Shown here: positions 34,068 to 42,131 of the stretch, in pieces
Position numbering within the stretch: position 1 is the stretch's first letter
Layout: the number at the start of each line of letters is the position of its first letter
DNA from: CALDTK01 sp045110575
GTDB taxonomy: Bacteria; Bacteroidota; Bacteroidia; Chitinophagales; Saprospiraceae
Reading direction: 5' to 3'
DNA: 64,000 nucleotides
Assembly: GCA_045110575.1 (NCBI GenBank)
Contig: JBGCGF010000001.1
Coordinates: 79,933 to 143,932, forward strand
The notes under the pieces: generated by a model
Database searches by the model: none
Told to the model about the DNA's origin: nothing
Seen by the model: the letters and a program-made list of their open reading frames with translations, nothing else
Translations under genes and position numbers: made by a program

Positions 34068-35276
34068 ATGTCATCTACCAAAAAAGTGCGCTTTCAGAGT
34101 GCAAACGGCCACGAACTCGTAGGATATGTGCAGGTACCAGCAGACCAGCACCCTGAGCATTTTGCGATTTTAGCGCACTGCTTTTCGTGTACTAAGAACC
34201 TTGGAGCTCTGCGCGAAATCGGTAGGTCACTAACGCTTGCTGGCTTTGGAATTTTGCGGTTTGACATGACTGGACTCGGCGAAAGTGAAGGTGAGTTTGG
34301 CAATACAGGATTTGTCAGCAACATCACTGACATCGTATCTGCCTATCATTTCCTTGAAGCTGAGTATGCAGCCCCAGACCTACTTATAGGCCACAGCTTT
34401 GGTGGAACGGCTGCACTTTGTGCTGCTACAATGATGCCTTCAACAGAGGCTGTTGTTACCATAGGTAGTCCAAGTGATCCGCGCCACGTGATGCATCGTT
34501 TTGGCGAAAGCTTGCTGGAAATCCAGGAAAAAGGAAGTGCCACCGTAGAACTTGAAGGGCGTCCTTTCACGATAAGCCGGGAATTTGTCGAGAGTCTATT
34601 AAGTGATGACCTTGAAAATGAACTGGCCACGCTCAACAAGGCAATACTTGTTATCCATTCTCCTCAGGACACCGTCGTTAACGTAGACCATGCGAAGCGT
34701 ATCTATGATTACGCAAAACACCCGAAAAGCTTCGTGAGCATCGATGGTGCAGACCATATGCTAACCAATAAACGGGACTCCCAATACATCGGACAGCTCA
34801 TTGCCTCTTGGTCGAAGCGATACCTGCCGCAGCGCTTAAACAACGATGACCTGAAGCGCTCACGAGGCGTTTCTGTGCGACTCGATGGAGACGAACAGTT
34901 TACCACTGAAATCATGGTGCGTCATCATGGCCTCCTAGCTGACGAACCTGAATCTGTTGGTGGCAACGACTTTGGACCAGGACCTTACGAATTGGTTTCG
35001 GCTGGTCTAGGCGCATGCACAGCGATGACCTTGCAGATGTATGCACGTCGCAAGAAATGGCCACTCGACCGTGTCGAAGTAGAACTTCGTCACGCAAAAG
35101 AAGCCAATGATGCGGGCGAAAAAGTAGACGTCTTCCAACGCACAATTACCATTGAAGGCAACCTCGACCAAACCCAGCGCGAGCGACTACTTGAAATCGC
35201 GAACAAGTGCCCTGTACACCGCACGCTAGAAGCAGGTGCGACGGTGCGAACGGCCCTGGTCTCAGAGGCGAGTTAA
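34068..35276 (+). CDS. Bifunctional alpha/beta hydrolase-OsmC family protein
   Basis: 402 residues. Residues about 15-250 form an alpha/beta hydrolase (LIGHSFGGTAALCA nucleophile Ser, HSPQDTVV Asp, DGADHMLTN His). Residues about 270-395 form an OsmC/Ohr-like domain with the two peroxidatic cysteines (GLGACTAMTLQMYARRKKWP and NKCPVHRTLEAG). OsmC domains reduce organic hydroperoxides by a thiol mechanism; the fused hydrolase may act on peroxidised lipids or esters. This fusion is known in many bacteria. Cytoplasmic, monocistronic. Confidence 0.92.
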   Translation: MSSTKKVRFQSANGHELVGYVQVPADQHPEHFAILAHCFSCTKNLGALREIGRSLTLAGFGILRFDMTGLGESEGEFGNTGFVSNITDIVSAYHFLEAEYAAPDLLIGHSFGGTAALCAATMMPSTEAVVTIGSPSDPRHVMHRFGESLLEIQEKGSATVELEGRPFTISREFVESLLSDDLENELATLNKAILVIHSPQDTVVNVDHAKRIYDYAKHPKSFVSIDGADHMLTNKRDSQYIGQLIASWSKRYLPQRLNNDDLKRSRGVSVRLDGDEQFTTEIMVRHHGLLADEPESVGGNDFGPGPYELVSAGLGACTAMTLQMYARRKKWPLDRVEVELRHAKEANDAGEKVDVFQRTITIEGNLDQTQRERLLEIANKCPVHRTLEAGATVRTALVSEAS

Positions 35277-35338
35277 AGTGCTTTTTAGAGGTTTATGCAA
35301 AGACCAATGAAAGCATACCACTAGCGGCGCAGATGTCT

Positions 35339-35346
35339 TACGTTTG
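35339..35346 (+). promoter_or_regulatory. -7 box TACGTTTG, leaderless malic enzyme transcript
   Basis: An exact TAnnTTTG box ends 5 nt before the ATG at 35352. Transcription would start at about the start codon, so the mRNA is predicted to be leaderless. Confidence 0.6.
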
Positions 35347-35351
35347 TGGGT

Positions 35352-36539
35352 ATGGATTACTACAAAGAATCGCTAGCCCTGCACCGTGCTTTGCGCGGAA
35401 AAATTCGCGTGACTCCAAAGATTGACGTCCACACCAAAGACGATCTTTCCTTAGTGTATTCACCAGGGGTTGCGGAACCTTGCCGTGCGATTGCTGCAGA
35501 TCCAGAAAAAGCCTACAATTACACAATCAAAGGAAACACCGTTGCTATCATTACTGATGGCTCAGCAGTGCTTGGCCTAGGTAATATCGGAGCAGCAGCT
35601 AGTATTCCTGTAATGGAAGGAAAGGCGCTACTCTTTAAGCGCTTTGCGAACATTGATGCATTCCCGCTTTGCCTAGACACGCAGGATACGGACGAAATCG
35701 TGCGTACTTGCCAGATCCTTGCGCCTATTCTAGGTGGCATCAACTTAGAGGACATTGCAGCTCCACGGAGCTTTGAGGTTGAGGCTAGGTTGCAAGACTT
35801 AGGCATTCCTGTATTCCATGATGACCAACACGGTACTGCAATCGTTACGCTCGCAGCGCTAATCAATGCAGCAAAAGTCGTTGGAAAACAACTCAAGCAC
35901 CTCAAGGTGGTCATTAATGGCTCGGGTGCAGCAGGCATGGCGATTGCCAAATTGCTTCTTGGTGTTGATGGTACAGGCGGAGGTTCTGTAAGTATCGATC
36001 CAGTTGCCGATATCATTTTGTGCGACTCAAAAGGTATCCTTTCTAGTCACCGTGAAGGACTCAATGCTTCAAAAATGGAGTCCCTCGAGTTCTCGAACAA
36101 GGGAGATCGTGAAGGTTCGGTATTTGACGCAATCAAGGGGGCAGATGTCTTTATTGGTGTGAGTGTGGGCGACCTCTTGAAGGCAAAGGACATCAAGACG
36201 ATGGCTCCTGATTCTATCGTGTTTGCGATGGCCAATCCTACACCTGAGATTATGCCTGAAGAGGCAAAGGCAGGTGGAGCTAAGGTGGTTGGTACCGGTC
36301 GTTCGGACATGCCAAACCAAGTCAATAATGTGCTTGGTTTCCCCGGCATTTTCCGTGGTGCACTCGATGCACGAGCAAAACGCATCACTACTGCGATGAA
36401 GCTTGCTGCTGCTGAAGCAATCGCAGAAATGATCCGTGAGCCAAACCCAGAGTACGTTATTCCTGCCAGCTTGAACGAGCAAGTCGCTTGGAACGTAGCT
36501 AGAGCTGTTGAGGCTGCTGCACGGGCTGAGGGAGCGTGA
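35352..36539 (+). CDS. NAD(P)-dependent malic enzyme, short form
   Basis: 395 residues. It decarboxylates malate to pyruvate. Conserved parts: LVYSPGVAEPC, VAIITDGSAVLGLGNIG, FHDDQHGTAIVTLAALINA, the nucleotide-binding NGSGAAGMAIAKLL, and VFAMANPTPEIMPEEA ... TGRSDMPNQVNNVLGFPG. The phosphotransacetylase-like C-terminal domain of the roughly 760-residue MaeB type is absent, so this is the compact form. I prefer ATG 35352; a GTG two codons upstream (35346) lies inside the -7 box. Confidence 0.93.
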   Translation: MDYYKESLALHRALRGKIRVTPKIDVHTKDDLSLVYSPGVAEPCRAIAADPEKAYNYTIKGNTVAIITDGSAVLGLGNIGAAASIPVMEGKALLFKRFANIDAFPLCLDTQDTDEIVRTCQILAPILGGINLEDIAAPRSFEVEARLQDLGIPVFHDDQHGTAIVTLAALINAAKVVGKQLKHLKVVINGSGAAGMAIAKLLLGVDGTGGGSVSIDPVADIILCDSKGILSSHREGLNASKMESLEFSNKGDREGSVFDAIKGADVFIGVSVGDLLKAKDIKTMAPDSIVFAMANPTPEIMPEEAKAGGAKVVGTGRSDMPNQVNNVLGFPGIFRGALDARAKRITTAMKLAAAEAIAEMIREPNPEYVIPASLNEQVAWNVARAVEAAARAEGA

Positions 36540-36540
36540 T

Positions 36541-36562
36541 ATTTCGTGCGTAGCACGAGAAA
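36541..36562 (+). terminator. Hairpin after malic enzyme gene
   Basis: ATTTCGTGC and GCACGAGAAAT pair with one bulge around GTA directly after the stop codon. The T run is weak, so this is a possible terminator only. Confidence 0.45.
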
Positions 36563-36618
36563 TCAGACCACTTCGTTACTAGACCGTTTCACTGATGGAT
36601 CGCTGCGCTGCTGGAGGT

Positions 36619-36652
36619 CCTGCAGCACGAGGATCCTCGTGCTGCGCACGGG
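36619..36652. repeat. Perfect 22-nt palindrome centred on GGATCC
   Basis: CAGCACGAGGA (36623-36633) and TCCTCGTGCTG (36634-36644) are perfect arms with no loop, and GTCC/GGAC adds outer pairing. It is placed between the malic enzyme terminator and the GGTCCGACC tandem repeat; purpose unknown. Confidence 0.6.
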
Positions 36653-36682
36653 ACTGGACTGCTAATAGGGACGCAGCTCCGC

Positions 36683-36766
36683 GTTATGTGGTCCGACCGT
36701 TATGTGGTCCGACCGTTATGTGGTCCGACCGTTGTACGGTCGACCGTGCTACGGCCGGACCATAAC
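36683..36766 (+). repeat. Tandem GTTATGTGGTCCGACC repeat, five units
   Basis: Three perfect 16-bp units (36683-36698, 36699-36714, 36715-36730) are followed by two degenerate units (36731-36745, 36746-36761). The last three units together can fold into a long hairpin (GGTCCGACCGT against ACGGCCGGACC). Related sequence occurs at 54268-54298 and in shorter form at 62869-62892. Confidence 0.8.
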
Positions 36767-36792
36767 ATTACCTCATCTAGAACGCTTAGATT

Positions 36793-36948
36793 ATGCTACA
36801 CAAAATCTTACAGTGGCTCAAAACGTCACCTTGGTGGTTTTTCGATAATGGGGAAATCGATGGATTCCGTGGGCACAATGAGCGCATGGAAAAACGTCAA
36901 CGTGAGACGAAGTTCGATAAAAGACGCATAAAGAGGCCGCGAAAGTAA
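36793..36948 (+). CDS. Small basic hypothetical protein, 51 residues
   Basis: ATG 36793 to TAA 36948. The product begins MLHKILQWLKTSPWWFFDNG, continues EIDGFRGHNERMEKRQRETK and ends FDKRRIKRPRK, so the C-terminal 20 residues are very basic. It sits in an otherwise gene-free stretch after the tandem repeat. No family recognised. The composition (Trp-rich amphipathic start, Lys/Arg tail) looks like a real protein rather than random translation, but there is no second line of evidence. Confidence 0.45.
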   Translation: MLHKILQWLKTSPWWFFDNGEIDGFRGHNERMEKRQRETKFDKRRIKRPRK

Positions 36949-37299
36949 TAATGTAGCAATGCGTGTAAGGATGAACGTCACGATGAGTGCTCAAACGAGA
37001 GCCTCTTGATTTAGAACCTCTACTCCCTTGCGTAGGCCAAAGGCCGTTGTTGCGATTCTATTTCATATCGGATATCCTGCGAAGCGAATGTCTTTGTGCT
37101 CCGAACGGGATCGGATGTCTGATTCAGCACATACTATTGCGCAACACGAAATGTGGTCTAGCTAATTTAAGAGTTGCACTCCTGATCGGCCAGACCACAA
37201 TCGCGTATTAAGCATTTCAACGGGACCTCTTTGTCTTGCCCGATTCACGTATTCCTTGAGAAGTAGTCTTAAGGCAACTTAAGACCGCGATTTGGTAAA
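36949..37299. other. Gene-free stretch before minus-strand protease operon
   Basis: 350 bases in which I see no gene. It includes a segment TTTCATATCGGATATCC (about 37057-37073) of the same style as the GATATCGGATGTCGGATG stretch near 26874-26890, probably repeat debris. Confidence 0.4.
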
Positions 37300-37926
37300 T
37301 TAATTACCGTCAAACGGAAACACGACTGCTTGATAGTATCCGTTTTCAATGACTACATCATCTGCATAAGCTGGATCATTTGTGCAATCAGGATCACGAA
37401 ACAAATGCGCTGAAAACCCGCCTTCTATAACAGATTGATTTCCATGGTACTTTTCCGTCTCAAAAATAGCAGTGTAGTCATTTGTCTTACAGCTATAGAT
37501 AGAATTGTACTGATCAGCGTGAGTCCAAGAAAATGTAAAACTACGGCTATCAAATCCTATCTCCGATGTTGTCGAATCTTGACCTGTTGAACAATTTCTA
37601 TTGTTCGGAGGAAAAGATGATACCAATAAAGGAACATCTTTCTTCTGAAAATGAATCCTTAATAACGCAGTTCTTACACAAACCTCATTGGAGACGACCC
37701 CAATAAATACCCATTCATCGTTTTCGTCTTCTGCAATAACGGTTGCTCCTGTGTAAGAGACACCATCAATATCAACGGTCATAAATCCCCTTTCACGACT
37801 GTCTCCCAGTACGATTTCAGCACAGTCATATCTACCTTCATCGGGGAACGGAATTTGATACTCTTTATCCTTTTGACAGGAAAAAAATAGCAACATCAAA
37901 ATAATGAGCAGGCTTAAACTTTTCAT
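37300..37926 (-). CDS. Hypothetical lipoprotein, coupled to metzincin protease
   Basis: 208 residues. Lipobox LILMLLFFSCQKDK (Cys about 17). The mature part is beta-rich with four cysteines (RYDCAEIVL, EVCVRTALL, NRNCSTGQ, IYSCKTND, DPDCTND) and no recognised family. The ATG at 37926 overlaps the stop of the protease gene as ATGA, so the two are translationally coupled; it could be a tether or inhibitor for that protease (inference only). Its DNA is visibly more A/T-rich than the window average. Confidence 0.7.
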   Translation of the reverse strand: MKSLSLLIILMLLFFSCQKDKEYQIPFPDEGRYDCAEIVLGDSRERGFMTVDIDGVSYTGATVIAEDENDEWVFIGVVSNEVCVRTALLRIHFQKKDVPLLVSSFPPNNRNCSTGQDSTTSEIGFDSRSFTFSWTHADQYNSIYSCKTNDYTAIFETEKYHGNQSVIEGGFSAHLFRDPDCTNDPAYADDVVIENGYYQAVVFPFDGN

Positions 37927-39887
37927 TTATTCAAATGAATTTTACTTGAAAAAATAGCTCCATCCTCATCGATTACACTGACAATGATCACCTGGTTTTG
38001 AGTTCCGGAAAGTAAATTTGGCGGAATTGATATCCGATCTGATCCCTCCGTACTTTCATAGCGATAAAGCTCACGCCCTAAAAGATCAGAAAAGATAATA
38101 TCAACTTTTGAAGAACTAATGACAGAGCTGTTCAAAACAATTTGATCACCTTGTAAAATAGCGACCTGATGCTCTTCAAAAGAACTTTTTGGTTCGGACA
38201 AAGCCTCGTGCCCCGCACATGGATCATATGGTTCATTTACATAAACAGTTTGGAAATCTGAAAAGTCCAAACCGTTACACGTAATTTTAGCTTGGAGTGT
38301 TACCGACCTTGAGTTTTGAGGCATCTGATAATCTAACGTTCCAGAATTTTGCCCTAAATAAGTAAAAGGACCTCCGTCAATTGACACAAACCATTTTACC
38401 ATAGATGCCGTAGCACCATCAGGGCATTTTGTTTCTGTGGTAAACGTTTCTGTTGTACCAGGTTCTGTCTCGGTTGTACCAGAAATCATAACGCCTGAGT
38501 ATGCTCTATCGGCGAACTCAGACATGAAGCAGCCCAACATGTCTAATTGCTCAACATTATTTCTCGTTGCTGATCCAGTAGGCAAGTCATCAGGGCCCCA
38601 AGTCACATCAGGATTAGAGAAATGAAGTACGCGAGTACCAGCCTTAAATTCATGGCCGTTAGGGAGCCAAGAAACATCTACTGACATAATAGTTGACTCA
38701 AATACTCCACCTGCTGTGCCATCTACAATTGCACCTCTAGCGCTTAACCTTAACTCAGAGACCCCATTTGGAAGATTTCGATCGTCATTATTATGCTTAC
38801 AACCATGATTGTGAGCGAGCTCGTGCTGAGGAGTGAAGGATAATTCAGAGTCAATATTTGCAATCACAGTATTCCTATCGACTGGTGCAGTAGTATTACG
38901 TATTTCTGCTATACCGTTAGCCCCATCAAAGAGGAATGATTGAGGCTGTGTTAGGAGCATAAAAACATCAGCTCCTGAGGATTCCATTAATGCTATTACT
39001 TGCGGATCCATTTCTACGATACCTGTTGCTGTTGCCGCAGGCGATGGAGTGAAAAATTCTAACGCAGTAATATCAGAATAGCCAGCCAAACGATATCTAA
39101 CCTCTCTTGCCTTTGAATTAAAAAGTGCTCTATTCATAACGCTAACGACGTTTGCAGCCACAGGGCCTCCTGCTGAATGAAGCAAAGCCCTAGGTGTAGC
39201 ACCGATATATAAGTCGATTGTGCAAGTTTTAGCTGATATATATTCCTCTAAAGTTGCATCATCAAGAGTAAATCCACTTCCACCTGTCTTGTTGGGTTCT
39301 AGATTTTCGGCTCGCACCATATTATTCATTACTTCTGAGTAATTAGTAGCGTCCAGATCATGAGAGCTACTACAATAGTTACAACTTGAACTACCGCTTC
39401 CAACCCTAGGCCTTTTATATAGTATTGATTTCTCTGCGTTAACTGGTTTTATCAAGTAAGCGTCTGTATCTGTCTGCAAATATCCTGTCAGACCAGAAGC
39501 GTCTTCAGCAAGTACTAATAATCCAAAACAAGGAGGAATAGAAACCGGTGGAACACCCTGAGGGTTTGATCCTCCTGGCTCAAGGATATATGACGTTATG
39601 CCATTTATATGAGTTTCACTGTGAACAAAATGAAAAGTGACATATCCATCTAAGTCAGGAATAAACACATTTACAGGATGAGCTATTGCTGCTGCTGCAC
39701 TGAAGCTCGATGATTCCCTTATCCAAGAATCACTATAGTCGAGCGAATTTTCTCGAAACTCATGTCTTGTGGCCTCAGTACTACTCCAAGTGTAATCGTC
39801 AGTTAGAACTGGTGTGAATAAATTAAACCCTCCATCGTCCTGAAATTGGTCGTCAAAATCCTGACCGTCAGGGGCCTGCGCTAACAT
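37923..39887 (-). CDS. Secreted metzincin (M12-type) protease, signal peptide out of frame
   Basis: 654 residues from the internal ATG 39887. Zinc site HELAHNHGCKH (about residues 351-361) matches the HExxHxxGxxH metzincin pattern. A C-terminal region with VDIIFSDLLGRELYRYEST ... SKIHLNK resembles a divergent T9SS type A tail. The reading frame is open upstream of ATG 39887 and encodes a perfect signal peptide, LRLVSAFCFLFLLGINSMLA then QA, but with no start codon in that frame. The only upstream ATG (39969) is separated by a (GT)14 tract and is one base out of frame. Adding one repeat unit, or removing two, restores a full preprotein. Likely phase-variable, or a repeat-length error. Confidence 0.82.
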   Translation of the reverse strand: MLAQAPDGQDFDDQFQDDGGFNLFTPVLTDDYTWSSTEATRHEFRENSLDYSDSWIRESSSFSAAAAIAHPVNVFIPDLDGYVTFHFVHSETHINGITSYILEPGGSNPQGVPPVSIPPCFGLLVLAEDASGLTGYLQTDTDAYLIKPVNAEKSILYKRPRVGSGSSSCNYCSSSHDLDATNYSEVMNNMVRAENLEPNKTGGSGFTLDDATLEEYISAKTCTIDLYIGATPRALLHSAGGPVAANVVSVMNRALFNSKAREVRYRLAGYSDITALEFFTPSPAATATGIVEMDPQVIALMESSGADVFMLLTQPQSFLFDGANGIAEIRNTTAPVDRNTVIANIDSELSFTPQHELAHNHGCKHNNDDRNLPNGVSELRLSARGAIVDGTAGGVFESTIMSVDVSWLPNGHEFKAGTRVLHFSNPDVTWGPDDLPTGSATRNNVEQLDMLGCFMSEFADRAYSGVMISGTTETEPGTTETFTTETKCPDGATASMVKWFVSIDGGPFTYLGQNSGTLDYQMPQNSRSVTLQAKITCNGLDFSDFQTVYVNEPYDPCAGHEALSEPKSSFEEHQVAILQGDQIVLNSSVISSSKVDIIFSDLLGRELYRYESTEGSDRISIPPNLLSGTQNQVIIVSVIDEDGAIFSSKIHLNK

Positions 39888-39937
39888 TGAATTAATCCCT
39901 AAAAGGAATAAAAAACAAAACGCAGAAACGAGCCTAA

Positions 39938-39965
39938 GTGTGTGTGTGTGTGTGTGTGTGTGTGT
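39938..39965. repeat. (GT)14 dinucleotide tract at protease start
   Basis: Fourteen uninterrupted GT units (AC on the coding strand) directly follow ATG-A at 39969-39966. With 14 units the frame from that ATG meets TAG at 39936-39934 just after the tract. With 12, 15 or 18 units it would enter the signal peptide frame. Such a tract is prone to slipped-strand mispairing. Confidence 0.9.
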
Positions 39966-40121
39966 TCATTAGTTATGTGGTATTTATGATGAATTTACCA
40001 TAAATATAACGACGATCCCTCTCATATCCTAATTAAATTTCACCCTGCACTTAAATCTTCTATTCACCTTTAGACAGACCCCGTACCCGTTTTGAACGGT
40101 TGGCAAACAAATACCACAACA

Positions 40122-42062
40122 TCACCTTACCAGCGTCACCTCACCACTCACCCGCTCTACCGCACCATCGAAGTAGCGGACGCGGGCGGAGAATACGTAC
40201 ACGCCCTCGTCGAGGGTTTTCCCTCCTGTTGATCCGTCCCATCCAGCTTGCTGGTTGTTGGGAGGAAGACTTGTCCGACTAAACAGAAGATTACCCCAGC
40301 GATCCACCACGAGGAGTTCTTCGATCATTTGCACGTTGGGGCTTTCGCCAAAACCTGTGAAATAGTCGTTCACCCCATCGCCATTTGGAGAGAAAGCAGT
40401 TGGGAAGAAGTGCTTGCGAACGGTCACGACCTCCAGTAAAATGCTGTCTGTAGCGATGCAGCCATTTTCATTGATCGCCTCTGCCAAAAGCGCTACGCTC
40501 CTCATAGGTCTCAAAACGAAGTCCGTGCATGGGAGATCACACTCTACGGCCTCGGCCGGTGTCCACGTTACCTGTTGAGTGACACCTCCAGAGACCCGGA
40601 TGTTGACTCGTGCTTCGTCCCCAAGTTCGATCGTGAGGTCAGGGCCCAATTCAAAAGCAAATGGAATAGGATTGACCAGTTGGATGGAATCCAAAAGCGT
40701 ACAACCGTATTTATCAGTAATCTGATATCGATAGTTCCCTTCAGAAAGGCCTGCCTGCTGCTGACCATCTAAGATCGGCAGATCGTTCAATAGATAGCTA
40801 TATGGCGGAGTCCCGTTAATGGGCTCTGTAGCAAATAAGGTCCCATCTTCTATATAAGAACAAGAAGGATCTGTACCTATCAACGTACTAGCAATGCCTG
40901 GGTCTGCTTGGACAAACAAGTTCGTTGTGACTACTGAATCACAACCAAACAAGGTAATGAGGCTTTCCACGTAAGTACCGGTTTGATCATAGCTACTCAG
41001 TCCTACTTGGTAAGACAGACCTTCGCAAATGGTATCTTGAATCAAGTATTCCTTCGGCTGATAAAAGAGGGTTTTGACATTAGAAATCACACGGCACGTG
41101 CGACTCGTCAGGTTCACTGTACCGTTGGCTAGCAAATAGCGATAGTAGTAAAAACCACTGCGCGTATCGGTATGCGTCAGCGATAGTGCTGTTGCTCCTG
41201 CGATATCCACCCAAGTAAGTCCTTCATCAAAACTCTGCTGCCATTGAATAGCAGGCGAGTCGTATTGGTCTCCCTCTATCGTGGCTTCAAGAACGATCGG
41301 ATCACCGTCCTCACAGGCAAAACTGACCTCATTGGGAAGTATCTGGGCAGACGGACCACAAGCTCGAAAACTGATGTTATCGATCGCTAGATCATTTCCA
41401 AAACCTCCTGGCGCATTGTTGCGCAAAGACAAAACTACACTGGTCTGACCAGGAACTGTTGCAAACTCAAATCGATAAGTATTCCAGCTACGATTTTTCG
41501 GCACATCGCCTGTCCTGAACACGGCTTGCCCGTCAATCAAAAAGGTGACGTTTGGATCGATGTAGCTGTCGAAACCTGATGAGGTAATTAAGTTGAGGAT
41601 GTCTGCCGAAAACGCATACACGCTATTATCGCAAAGTCCATCGACCTGCTGCGTATAAAAGATGCTCGGTTGATACGAGGCGTTGACAACCATCATGTAT
41701 CCTTCAGGATCGGTACTGTTATCTCGCGTTCGAATCCACGATCCGTAGATGTTGGGCCACGCTCCGGTATTGTTTGTGAGGGTATACGACCCATCGTTGG
41801 GTGGGCCCTGTAATACGTAGTTGTAGCCTGGTGCGATGCCCGGATTCTGCAGCAGAATATTGTCCGGACCGCTACCAAAATCCCCGTCAACAAAGAGGTT
41901 CTCACCGAGATTGCCGTCACATCGCTGCGCATAGTTGTCTGTGACCACACACAGCAATACGAGCACCAGCAGAAGCTGTTGGCCTTTGGAAAGAAAGAGT
42001 AAGATTTGATTATTGCTTGGGCGCACTAGCTCAAGGTAATCGATACGAGAAATAGACCTCAA
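40122..42062 (-). CDS. Secreted protein with T9SS type B (gliding-motility) C-terminal domain
   Basis: 646 residues. Signal peptide (about 22-45, LLLVLVLLCVVTDNYAQ). An N-terminal beta-sandwich (FVDGDFGSGPDNILLQNPGI, about 50-235) precedes an Ig-like region (about 240-330), a region of CDSVVTT-type repeats, an SprB-like repeat (GTPPYSYLLNDLPILDGQQQ ... YRYQITDKYGCTL, about 420-460), and a C-terminal gliding-motility-associated domain (FFPTAFSPNGDGVNDYFTGF ... WGNLLFSR ... GVYVFSARVRYFDG). Exported by type IX secretion. Paralogue of the next gene upstream; the two share domain order and much sequence. Confidence 0.88.
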   Translation of the reverse strand: MRSISRIDYLELVRPSNNQILLFLSKGQQLLLVLVLLCVVTDNYAQRCDGNLGENLFVDGDFGSGPDNILLQNPGIAPGYNYVLQGPPNDGSYTLTNNTGAWPNIYGSWIRTRDNSTDPEGYMMVVNASYQPSIFYTQQVDGLCDNSVYAFSADILNLITSSGFDSYIDPNVTFLIDGQAVFRTGDVPKNRSWNTYRFEFATVPGQTSVVLSLRNNAPGGFGNDLAIDNISFRACGPSAQILPNEVSFACEDGDPIVLEATIEGDQYDSPAIQWQQSFDEGLTWVDIAGATALSLTHTDTRSGFYYYRYLLANGTVNLTSRTCRVISNVKTLFYQPKEYLIQDTICEGLSYQVGLSSYDQTGTYVESLITLFGCDSVVTTNLFVQADPGIASTLIGTDPSCSYIEDGTLFATEPINGTPPYSYLLNDLPILDGQQQAGLSEGNYRYQITDKYGCTLLDSIQLVNPIPFAFELGPDLTIELGDEARVNIRVSGGVTQQVTWTPAEAVECDLPCTDFVLRPMRSVALLAEAINENGCIATDSILLEVVTVRKHFFPTAFSPNGDGVNDYFTGFGESPNVQMIEELLVVDRWGNLLFSRTSLPPNNQQAGWDGSTGGKTLDEGVYVFSARVRYFDGAVERVSGEVTLVR

Positions 42063-42131
42063 ATAATTCTCGAAAGTCTACTCAATGATGACGTACAAAC
42101 GTAGAGCGTGTCTAAGAAAACAGCGGATGCC

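Noticed and set aside
36686..36931. 81-residue frame across the GGTCCGACC tandem repeat
   Set aside because: Its first part is translation of the repeat units; the 51-residue frame starting at 36793 in another phase is more plausible.
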